Source: Nageia nagi (Eukaryota; Pinophyta). Taken from it: a stretch of 64,000 bases of DNA. Each line of letters starts with the position of its first letter. The first letter of the stretch is position 1. The notes below the pieces were generated by a model. The model was not told the origin of the DNA. It saw only the letters and a program-made list of their open reading frames with translations, and searched no databases. A program made the translations under genes and the position numbers. The stretch lies in the NCBI GenBank assembly GCA_050084985.1, contig JBITNC010000001.1, forward strand, positions 89,280,001-89,344,000, given 5' to 3'. Below are positions 55,884 to 64,000 of the stretch, piece after piece.

Positions 55884-56970
55884 TGTAATATCCCCAAAAC
55901 TCACAAAATGCAATTTTTGTTAAAGTGTAATATTCCAAAGTTGAAATATCACTACTTCAAAATTTATATATATTTTTATATTTTTCTATCTAGCTTAATT
56001 CAAATCGGATCTGCAAATTGAATAAGAAATAGAGCCAGAAATTAATTTTATTCTTCAAGAGCTAGGACGTCCCAAATGGACAAGTATAATACTAAAAAAA
56101 AAAACCAAATGCTCAAGAAGGGGGACATTTGCCCTCACAAGGTAGATTTGGATGATCTGGCCCTATAAGTTCTTTAATCTCTTCTCCCCAATGTTGGACA
56201 AGCCTCCTCACATTGATTCGGTTGGTCTGGATCTAGGATGTGCCTCCTCACACTGATTTGGTAGGTTAGATCTGGATTTGGAATATGGCCACACTGGCTA
56301 GATCTGGATCTACCCCATTAGCTGGATCTGGATCAGGGATGAAATAGTTCAACCACACTGGCTTGAACTATTCCAATAACTCCACCTCACTGGCTCAAGC
56401 TACTCTAGCAACTCCACCTCACTAGCTCAAGCTACTATCCTAGCTTAAGTAAGAACTCCTCCACACTGGCTCGAGCTCTCCACTAAGCTAGTGAAAGCTA
56501 CAACTCCACTAGCTGCTAACCCCTGGAAAGAGATAAACTCTGATGATCTTCAATCATGCCCGAAATGATGCATCCCATCTCCTTTTATAATAAGATCTCT
56601 CATACCTTGGAATCACCCAAATTGTAACATCCCTCTTCTGGTGTCTTGGGATGATAAATTAAATCATCTAGGGACCCAAGAAGCCCAACGTCCCATAATG
56701 GTTACCTATAGATGCCAAATTACAAGATCAATGGCTCATAAATGCAACATCCCATTATGAGAGACTAATATTGCATTAATTACAAATAATTGAGCTAGAT
56801 TAATTAAATAAAATCCAAGGGTGAGTGCCTCAACTTGGTTACAGAAATAAATGCAAAATATTAATAAAATACTCCTAAATTAATTTATTTTTGGTTTCTC
56901 CTCCTTTGCCATGAACGTCCCACTCCAAGAGGAGAGAAAGTGGACGTTTTACAAATTTGGGGACATTACA
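55884..56970 (-). mobile_element. 3' LTR of element E
   Basis: 1087 bp with 12-bp near-perfect inverted ends (TGTAATATCCCC ... GGGGACATTACA). On the minus strand it is preceded by the polypurine tract: plus AGTCTCCCCTTCCTGAATTG reads CAATTCAGGAAGGGGAGACT. It contains repeated Leu-like words CTAGCTCAAGCTACT and CACACTGGCT (56340-56520). Confidence 0.92.
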
Positions 56971-57469
56971 AGTCTCCCCTTCCTGAATTGCTTGTCCCCA
57001 AGCAACTCAAGATAAATTGGCCCTTCTCTTTCCCATCCTGAAAAGCTATAATGTAGATGAAAGAACAAGGAGAAAGAGTTCTAATTTTTTACTGTAAGTG
57101 ATGGCCAAAATGTCCACCTTCATAGCTCCACAACCCAACGTCTAAGTCCCATTTTTTGAACCTATTGCCCATGAAGAACAGTAAAGACTCTCGCTGCTCG
57201 ATCCTAATATCCCCATTGTACGAACTGATCTAATGCGAGTATGGCAAAATCACATCCTTGATAAGAGAAGCCTGATTCTCCTTCAACCTCCTGAAATTCG
57301 AAACAAGAAATATCATAGTCTTTAACCTATCAATAACCTTATAAAGCGCATTCAGATCCTGGCATACCACCACATGGTCACACCCCCTGTGTCACCTCCA
57401 ATATAGCTGCTCTTCCAACCATGTAACCAACTCTTCCTGCATTTCCTCGTAACTATAATCATAATTCAC
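56971..57469 (-). pseudogene. Coding-like tail downstream of the P450 in element E
   Basis: After GAVVKE the same frame continues for about 115 codons with two or three stops: YSYEEMQEELVTWLEEQLYW, ALYKVIDRLKTMIFLVSNFR, NGDIRIEQRESLLFFMGNRF. This is not P450 (ETLRLHP would be expected). It may be the element's own gag/pol-like sequence resuming, or a second captured piece. It ends before the polypurine tract at 56971. No family was recognised. Confidence 0.4.
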
Positions 57470-58200
57470 TTCCTTCACTACCGCACCAAGATATGGCAGA
57501 CGCTCTAAATTAGATTCTTCCACCATTCTATTGTCACTGACTACCTCATCCAATTCTTACTGAACTCATTTTATTGTATGAGGATTACGAATAAGCTCTA
57601 TCATCCCCCATTCTATTGTAGTAGCTATCATTTCACTTCTAGTCAGAAAAATCTCCTTTAACAAAGCTTTGATGTCTATTAGAGTGAAATCCTTGCTTCT
57701 AAAATTGAGCAGAACATCCAAGAAATCCTTGACTTGTGTTTGCAATATTCGTTTAGAGTTTTTCTGTCAAGTAGTTACCTCTCGATTCTCTATGAACATG
57801 TTGAAAAACTCGTACATTCCCTTGACATGCTTTACCATCTCATGATAGAGCCCCTAAGGATCAAGAAACCTAAGAAATGGGAAGAAATCAGCCAAATTGG
57901 GTGCTCTATCGATCTTCATCATTCTCCAAATGGTATCTTTGAACTTCGTAGAGGCCGAATTATGGGGATTGAATACCGCTATGCTGAAGATCATGTTGCC
58001 TAATAGATTCAGAGACATGTAGAAGGCCAAATGGGCAATGCTTAGAGACTTTCCTCTATCTTGGAAAATCTAGCAAAGGGTGAGGAATACCTGGTCTCTT
58101 CTCAGATGTTGGAGGGCTTGCAGTTTGGTGTGACTAAAGAGCTTGATGGTGGCAATGCATCTAATTTTTCTCCCAGTTTCACTCTTCGTGGCTACAGCAT
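57470..58200 (-). pseudogene. Captured cytochrome P450 fragment (CYP71-clan type)
   Basis: One minus frame covers about 240 codons with no frameshift over the last 183 (58018-57470). It reads LQALQHLRRDQV and SIAHLAFYMSLNLLGNMIFS, then FKDTIWRMMKIDRAPNLADF, FPFLRFLDP, DFLDVLLNFRSKDFTLIDIK, ATTIEWGMIELIRNPHTIK and LERLPYLGAVVKE. This is the order of a plant A-type P450 from the C-helix region to just before the ExxR motif. Five or so in-frame stops occur. The I-helix oxygen-binding motif (A/G)GxDTT is degraded to TRSEMI. The ExxR and haem-Cys regions are absent. P450s are membrane-bound monooxygenases. This piece is intron-less and in the same direction as the element, consistent with capture from RNA. 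It is nearest in feel to CYP76/CYP75-like enzymes; the subfamily is uncertain. Confidence 0.88.
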
Positions 58201-58599
58201 ATGCTAAAAGAGAAGAAGCCTACTGAAATAAACCACTACTACTATTCCCACTTAGAATGGAAACATAATGATCCTCTGGAACATAATGATCCTCTAGGCC
58301 ATGGCCAAATCATGGGGGCAGCATAGAACTAGGGGTTACATGCGAATGCAAAGATAAATCCACACCATAGCCCCCATGAGCAGCCATCGTAGCAGCTTCT
58401 GAGAAGAAGCTAGCCCTTCTGTACTCATCGGTATAGATGATGCATACGAAGCATATTCTGAAGGATGGGCCAACTGGTAGGCAATGGCCTGGTCATGCTA
58501 CGGTGGCTACATTGCAATGGTGGAGTATGATGATCCTGATGGTACAGTTTCATCAGAGGACTGGTAGGTGTAGGTTCCTAGTAGAAAATTTTGTGGCTG

Positions 58600-59178
58600 G
58601 GAATTTTTTAGGGATTCTATGGTGTAAAACCCTTGAGCGATCCCCACACCTCCATCAAATTTCTCCAATTGGATCTTTTGCAATGGCTCCTTAAAGATAG
58701 GTGGGCATCCTCCTTATCCTCCCTCCAATTATCCATGAAATTCTTGGAAAGATATGATGTTTTTGTACTCTACTAGTTTGGCCATATACTCATCGAACAA
58801 TTGGTCGAGCCTCTCCCGATGTCTTTGATAGATCTCCTCCAGATCTTCCTCTTTTCTGAAAAGAGGATTAGGTGGAATAGGTACAGACTTCTGGTAATGA
58901 GATCTAACCCCAGATGAGCTCTCTCCTTGGCTGTTTCTATTCTTCCAGCTAGGTGGTGGAGTCTGGTTCCCTCTTTGGGACATGAGTATTTACAATTGCT
59001 CCATCATCTTCTTTAATGCATCCAGGATGGCTATGTTGGAATCGACCATGTTCCCTTGTTCAACTTCCTCCCACTCTTCATATCCCTCCAGATCTGTTAC
59101 GTCTCTCTCCTGCAAGCTCAACTGGTAATCAAGATCACTTCTTCCTCTCAAGTAGTAATTATGGATCTTGGGCGACAT
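58600..59178 (-). pseudogene. gag-like ORF of element E, N-terminal part
   Basis: In sense, the frame starts at ATG 59178 (MSPKIHNYYLRGRSDLDYQL), has one in-frame stop at 58990-58992, and continues in the same frame to 58729. It goes on through two more stops to PPIFKEPLQK and LEKFDGG near 58630. The middle is Ser/Pro-rich (SQRGNQTPPPSWKNRNSQGE) and then helical and charged (EEIYQRHRERLDQLFDEYMA). A phrase of the type xxKFDG is common at the start of the gag core of LTR elements. This suggests the element's own gag, cut soon after. The family is not certain. Confidence 0.6.
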
Positions 59179-59205
59179 GAGCTAATACAAGCTGGCATGA
59201 AACTT

Positions 59206-59218
59206 GGCTTTGATACCA
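59206..59218 (-). other. Primer-binding site of element E
   Basis: Plus GGCTTTGATACCA reads TGGTATCAAAGCC on the minus strand. It is one base different from TGGTATCAGAGCC and sits directly after the 5' LTR. It fixes the orientation of E. Confidence 0.88.
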
Positions 59219-59219
59219 C

Positions 59220-60323
59220 TATAATATCCCCAAAACTCACAAAATGTAATTTTTGTTAAAGTGTAATATTCCAAAGTTGAAATATCATTACTTAAAAATT
59301 TATATATATTTTTATATTTTTCTATCTAGCTCAATTCAAATCAAATCTGCAAATTGAATAAGAAATAGAGCCAGAAATGAATTTTATTCTTGAAGAGCTG
59401 GGACATCCCAAATGGATAAGTACAATACTCAAGGAAAAATACCCAAATGCTTAAGAAGGGGGATGTTTGCCCTCATAAGGTAGATTTAGATGATCTGGCC
59501 CTGTAAGTTCTTCAATCTCTTCTCCCCAATGCTGGATGAGCCTCCTCACATTGATTCGGTTGGTTTGGATCTAGGATGTGCCTCCTCACACTAATTTGGT
59601 AGGTTAGATCTCGATTTGGAATATGGCTACACTAGCTGGATCTAGATCTACCCCATTGGCTGGATCTAGATCAGGGTTGGAATAGTTCCACCACACTGGC
59701 TCAAACTATTCCAGTAACTCCACCTCACTGGCTTGAGCTACTCTAGTAACTCCACCTCACTAGCTCAAGCTACTATCCTAGCTTAGGTAAGAACCCCTCC
59801 ACACTGCTCGAGCTCTCCCACTAAGCTAGCTGGAAAGCTGCAACTCCACTAGCTGCTAACCCCTGAAAAGAGATAAACTCTAATGATCTTCAATCATGTC
59901 TGAAATGATGCATCCCATCTCCTTTTATAACAAGATCTCTCATACCTTGTAATCACCCAAAGTGCAACATCCCTCTTCTGGTGTCTTGGGATGACAAATT
60001 AAATCATCTAGGGACCCAAGAAGCCCAATGTCCCATAATGGTTACCTAGAGATGCCAAATTACAAGATCAATGGCTCATAAATGCAACGTCCTATTATGA
60101 GAGACTAATATTGCATTAATTACAAATAATTGAGCCAAATTAATTAAATAAAATCCAAGGGTGAGTGCCTCAAGGGTCTCTTTAGCCTTGGTTACAGAAA
60201 TAAATGCAAAATATTAATAAAATACTCCTAAATTAATTTATTTTTAGTTTCTCCTCCTTTGCCATGAACATCACACTCCAAGAGGAGAGAAAGTGGACGT
60301 TTTACAAATTTGGGGACATTACA
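59220..60323 (-). mobile_element. 5' LTR of element E
   Basis: 1104 bp, homologous along its whole length to 55884-56970. It differs by scattered substitutions and small indels, such as an extra AGGGTCTCTTTAGCC near 60173. The inner end has TATAAT in place of TGTAAT. Confidence 0.92.
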
Positions 60324-60562
60324 CTCTACATCTACGGTTCTTGAGATGAGAAATGTATTTGGGTACATGGGTATTATTTGAATTGTACATTTACATGTGT
60401 GAATCGAATAAAGCATGTATTTAGTGTTAAATATAAAATGTATTATTTACTTAGTTAAAACTTAACATTTAATATTGATTATTGAAACCATTAGTTAAAA
60501 CTTAACATTTAATATTGATTATTGAAACCACATGCTTATTATTTCATATTTTTATGTAGCAA
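60324..60562 (+). other. End of the A5 leader
   Basis: Matches A1 11105-11316 and continues the leader interrupted by E. It contains a 40-bp direct repeat (TTAGTTAAAACTTAACATTT and following) at about 60452-60531. Confidence 0.8.
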
Positions 60563-61240
60563 ATGGAAGAATCTTTTTTTACCCAAACACATTCTTGATG
60601 GTTCTAACTATAGGATTTGGGAACCTTAGATGAGAATCAAATTGTAGGTAGGGAAACTATGGCAAACAATGAATGAAAACCTTGTACCTTCTACATATGA
60701 GAAGGCACTAGAGGCTTACAACACAAAGAATGAGTTAGCAACCTCCATGATTTACTATACAATTTTAGATGATGTGCTCCTGATGATATGCTCTTCAACC
60801 TCAGCAAAGGAAGCATGGGATAAGCTTAATCAAATCTACCTTGGTTCAAACTTTTCAAGAAGGTTTATCATTCCCTAAAAGTTACTTTAATCTCGTCAAG
60901 AGGAAGATGAAAATGTGGCTATCTACTTGAATAAAATTATTAACTTAAGGACCTAACTTATTTCTTGTGGATGCAATTGGATCAATGATGAGTTCATGGT
61001 CTTCATCATTCTTCAAAGCCTCTTTTCAAAGTTTGGAAACTTTATAAAAGTTATGGAAATAAGGCTTAATGATGAAGAAGAAGTCATCCCTCTTGAGAAC
61101 CTTTCAAGGCACTTATTGAAGCATGAGGAAACCCTTAATAATAAAAGGTTGATTTCTTCTCCTAAGGATAATAATGTTGCTCTTAGAGCAACCAAAACTC
61201 CTTTCAAGAAGAAGTTCAACCATCAAAAGAAATATTATCC
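60563..61240 (+). pseudogene. gag of copy A5, broken
   Basis: ATG at 60563 corresponds to A1 gag at 11317. An extra T in a T-run after the seventh codon shifts the frame. Recognisable blocks are NENLVPSTYEKALEAYNTKN (60669-), DDVLLMICSSTSAKEAWDKL (about 60765-) and MEIRLNDEEEVIPLENLSRH (about 61053-), matching A1 gag. Gag ends at FNHQKKYYP near 61235, where RT text follows in the same frame. Protease and integrase are missing. Confidence 0.88.
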
Positions 61241-61905
61241 ATTGAATCAGCCAGAAGGGTTTATTATAGACGGTAAAGAGTCCTTTGTGTACAAACTAAA
61301 GAAGTTATTGTATGAACTTAAGCAAGCACCTTGAGCCTGGTATAGAAAGATTTTAGGTTACTTTACAAACATTAGATTATCCAATGTTTTTTTACTCTAA
61401 TCTATATGTGCTCAATCAGAGAAAAGACATGGTATTGATTCTTCTTTATGTGGATGATCTTTTGATTACTGGGAATAATGATGAAATCATTCAAGAGTGC
61501 ATATCCAAACTTAAGGTAACATTTGAAATGATTGATCTTGGTCTCTTGCACTACTATCTTAGAATGCAAGTGTATCAATACAAATATTGTACTTATATCA
61601 ATCAATCTAATTATATATCAAACATATTGCAGAAGTTTAGAATGGAGGAATGTAGATATGTTGTGACCCTAGTCTCTCTTGGAATCATTATTTCTCTGAG
61701 CTCCAACTCTCAGCTAGTTGATGCTACAGCTTATAGGTAATTAATTGGTAGTCTTTGGTATTTGAATATATCTAAGCTAGATATTACCTTTGCAGTGAAT
61801 ATGATGGTACGATTCATGCAAAAACCATATGTTGAGCACCTCAATGTTGTTAAGCAAATCTTGAGTTATGTTGCAAGGACTATGGATCTTGCTCTCAAGT
61901 ATTCT
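61241..61905 (+). pseudogene. RT of copy A5, fused to gag
   Basis: RT begins in frame with gag: QPEGFIIDGKESFVYKLKKL, YELKQAP, then a stop where Arg/Trp is expected. The catalytic YVDD is at 61447-61458 (LLYVDDLLITGNNDEIIQEC). It is followed by YISNILQKFRMEECRYVVTL, a stop at 61738, LIGSLWYLNISKLDITFAVN and ARTMDLALKYS. It is cut at 61905 by the A6 LTR, before RNase H. The gag-RT joint removes about 2.4 kb. Confidence 0.88.
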
Positions 61906-62388
61906 TGAGAGAATTGAACTATAACAAGAATAATCATAAACTACTAATATCACATGAAAGCTCTCAATTCACATCTACTTAACTCACAAATAAGATAATC
62001 TCACAAAGTAACTCAAGATGTAAAGTGATTCCTCCAACTAGGAGTACATCCACTAACTAGATCTTTACTTCAATCACAAATACAACTCTCTTACAATTCT
62101 CCTACTCTCAACTCCTACACTTCTATCCTATAGCACAACTTTATTCCACCATTGGTATGTAATCACAAAGAGGAAGCCTTCTATTTATATGCCAAAATCC
62201 CTCTTTGGATCAACCTTTTATCCAATGTACAAAAGCATGACATGCACATCCTTTTACCCAAAGGGCATGCTCATGATATGGAGTGTAGGGACAAGTTACA
62301 TTATTATATTCACTTAAATAATTAAGGTATCAAATGATACCCTTAAGTATTAGTGAATTTATATAGAAGATTTAATACAACCTTTACA
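61906..62388 (-). mobile_element. 3' LTR of copia family A copy A6, end truncated
   Basis: Minus-strand LTR; plus text from TGAGAGAATTGAACTATAAC to about CCTTTACAATA. The first ~20 bp of the LTR in sense (TGTTGGAATGTATAATGCAT) are missing, and it is joined directly to gag. It interrupts A5 RT at 61905, tail to tail with it. Confidence 0.87.
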
Positions 62389-63030
62389 ATAAGATTTCTT
62401 TTGATGGTTGAACTTCTTCTTGAAAGGAGATTTGGTTGCTCTAAGAGCAACATTATTATCCTTAGGAGAATATATCAACACCTTATTGTTAAGAGTTTCC
62501 TCATGCTTCAAGGTGCCTTGAAAGGTTCTCAAGAGAGAAGACTTCTTTATTATCATCAAGCTTTGTTTTCATAATCATCACAAAGTTTCCAAACTTTAAA
62601 GAAAGGTTTTGAAGAATAATGAAGACCATGAGTTCATCATTTGTCTAGTTGCAACTATAAGTAATAACTTATATTCTTAGGTCAATGATTTTGTTCAAGT
62701 AGATAACCACATTTTAATCTTCCCCTTGATGAGATTCAAGCAACTTTTAGAGAATGGTAAACCTTATTGAAAACTTTGAACCAAGGTATATTTGCTTAAG
62801 TTTATCTTAATCTTCTTTCATTAAGATTGAAGAGAAAATCATCAAGAGCACATCATTTGAAACTGCACAGTAAATCATGGAGGTTGCCAACTTATTCTTC
62901 ATATTGTAAGCCTCTAGTGCCTTCTCATCTATAGTAGGTACAAGGTTCTCATTCACTATTTGCCAGAGCTTTCTTGCTTATAATTTAGCTCTCATCTATG
63001 GTTCTCAAATATCAAAGTTGAAACCATCAA
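62389..63030 (-). pseudogene. gag of copy A6 joined directly to its 3' LTR
   Basis: In minus sense, gag runs from about 63030 to 62389 with blocks matching A1 and A5 (KHEETLNNKVLIYSPKDNNV, ALRATKSPFKKKFNHQKKSY). It stops at FNHQKKSY, where the LTR starts. Thus protease, integrase, RT and RNase H are all deleted. Frameshifts are present. Confidence 0.85.
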
Positions 63031-63146
63031 GAATGTGTTTGGATAAAAAGGAGTCTCCCATTTGCTACATAAGAATGTAAAATAATAAATATATGGTTTA
63101 ATAAATAATATTAAATGTTAAGTTTTAATCAAGTAAATAATACATG
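63031..63146 (-). other. Leader end of A6, cut by a LINE
   Basis: The sequence matches the leader next to gag in A1, A2 and A5 (such as the TTAAxATTTAATATTATTTA area). It is interrupted at 63147 by the T-run of the next element. Confidence 0.75.
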
Positions 63147-64000
63147 TTTTTTTTTTTTTTTTTTTGGTAAGTAAATAAATTCTATTGATTGACTAGTTCG
63201 ACAAAGTTACATAATGGCCATTACTGCCAATTTAGCAAGGAATCTGAAAGACATGTCGAGCTTATGGGAGCTACAGTGAGCACAGTTAGACATGCTGTAC
63301 AAAACACTGAATCAAACCTCTAAGATTACTATGACTACCAGTATGGACACTAAGGTAGCTGATAGGGCCCCCCTGGAGCATATACAGTAAGCTTGTCTCT
63401 GGAGCTCGTCTCTGAAGCTCGTTTCTGGAGCTCGTCTGTGAATCTCACTTCTAGAGCTCTCTTCTGGAGCTCGCCTCTGGAGCTCACTTCTGGAGCTCGT
63501 TTCTGGTGCTAGACTTCCTGGTGCTAGACTTTCTGGTGCTAGACGCTTTCTGGAGCTAAACGCTTTCTGGTGCTAGGCCCTTTCTGGAGCTCATCTGAAG
63601 TTTGTTTCTGGAACTCGTCTGAAGTTAATCTGGCTTTTCATTACAATGCGTTCCATGTAGAAAGCAAGAGAAAAACTGAAAACTTGGAGTCGGAGATGGA
63701 CGACAAAACGGAGCTCGGACTATGCTGACTATGCTAGGTGAGCCGTGGGTGTTTAGGCATAGGAGAAATGTCCTCTCTGTCTGTTGGAGCTTGGCGTTTA
63801 GGTAGGTGAGCAACCTCTACCTGCTGAAGATTGATGTCTGAGTATCTGCATGGTGGATCAATTTTCTGGGAGGATTGCCATATCTACAAAATAGTGTGCC
63901 ACAAAGAGAGCTCGGATAGGTCAGCAGTGGGCAGGGACTGAATTGAGATAGCAGAATCCAATATGAGCATGAGTTGTTGATCTAGTTTCTTCCATAGTCT
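63147..64000 (-). mobile_element. 3' end of a LINE (or LINE-like retroelement), continues past the window
   Basis: A 19-base T-run at 63147-63165 is a minus-strand poly(A) tail. In sense, it is preceded by CTATTGACTTTG-like 3' UTR text ending in AATAGAATTTATTTACTTAC. Upstream coding-like fragments read RLWKKLDQQL, LILDSAISIQSLP and LSELSLWHTIL (minus, about 63998-63880), which resemble the C-terminal region of plant LINE ORF2 only weakly. A degenerate repeat array lies at 63393-63620. It is clearly different from the LINE at 22133-25910. Confidence 0.6.
63393..63620. repeat. Degenerate 14-16-bp repeat array
   Basis: Repeats of TCTGGAGCTCGT(T/C)T and a variant TTTCTGGTGCTAGACG follow each other about fifteen times. 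Spacing varies around 14-17 bp. The block is rich in AGCTC and would encode short Glu-Leu-Gln-type peptide repeats in the minus direction. Confidence 0.85.

Larger units (their letters stand above)
55884..60323 (-). mobile_element. Element E: non-autonomous LTR element carrying a P450 fragment
   Basis: 4440 bp on the minus strand: 5' LTR 60323-59220, primer site, a gag-like ORF, a captured cytochrome P450 segment, about 0.5 kb more of coding-like and untranslated sequence, polypurine tract, 3' LTR 56970-55884. Perfect 5-bp target duplication. No RT, integrase or protease is visible, so it relied on another element for movement. It sits in the leader of A5. Confidence 0.93.
44157..61905 (+). 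mobile_element. Copy A5 with two nested insertions
   Basis: A5 can be followed as LTR, primer site and leader start (44157-44888), [element D], leader (52872-55883), [element E], leader end (60324-60562), then gag and RT (60563-61905), where copy A6 interrupts it. Removing D and E rejoins a leader and gag of the same layout as A1. Its gag is fused to RT by deletion. Its 3' LTR is not within the window. Confidence 0.85.

Overview
This window is plant nuclear DNA: A+T-rich, almost gene-free, and built mainly from decayed and nested retrotransposons. The evidence is Ty1/copia gag-pol relics in the order GAG-PR-INT-RT-RH, primer-binding sites of the TGGTATCAGAGC type (initiator Met tRNA), 5-bp target duplications, LINE endonuclease/reverse transcriptase relics, and one spliced host gene of plant mitochondrial type. 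Heavy nesting and a 2-kb intron in a tiny gene fit a large-genome plant, possibly a gymnosperm, but the sequence does not prove this. I saw no rRNA, tRNA gene or CRISPR array.

Layout. 1-7.7 kb: A+T-rich relics with a fold-back, a degenerate Gln/Asn/His-rich gag-like region, a short LTR with its primer site (family C) and a fresh 200-bp tandem duplication. 7.7-13.1 kb: copia family A, copy A1 (+). 13.1-15.4 kb: relic of another copia lineage. 16.1-22.1 kb: copy A2 (-), with both LTRs but gag joined to RT by deletion. 22.1-25.9 kb: a LINE (-) whose reading frame begins with a piece resembling the plant polyadenylation factor CstF-77. 25.9-26.9 kb: a family C tail. 26.9-31.1 kb: mostly unidentified. 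31.1-34.4 kb: the one apparently intact host gene, a COX7a-like cytochrome c oxidase subunit (-). 35.5-40.0 kb: a large inverted repeat. 40.0-64.0 kb: a deep nest. Family A copy A3 is interrupted by A4, A4 by A5 (+), and A5 by element D (44889-52871), element E (55884-60323) and copy A6 (-). A LINE 3' end then lies in A6.

D and E are the best-preserved insertions. Each has two LTRs, a primer site and an identical 5-bp target duplication, and each is non-autonomous. D keeps gag and protease, but integrase is joined in frame to the end of RNase H. Its 2.43-kb LTRs carry a 14-bp minisatellite, repeated TGACGTCA/TGACATCA modules, and an array of hairpins with different stems but the same TTGGTG loop. 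E carries a gag-like N-terminus followed by about 240 codons of a captured cytochrome P450. The LINE with CstF-77 and element E with P450 show two separate host-gene captures within 40 kb.

Only the COX7a-like gene appears able to make a normal host protein. The remaining coding sequence is broken transposon ORFs. Coordinates of LTR ends and splice sites were read directly from the sequence; relic edges are approximate.
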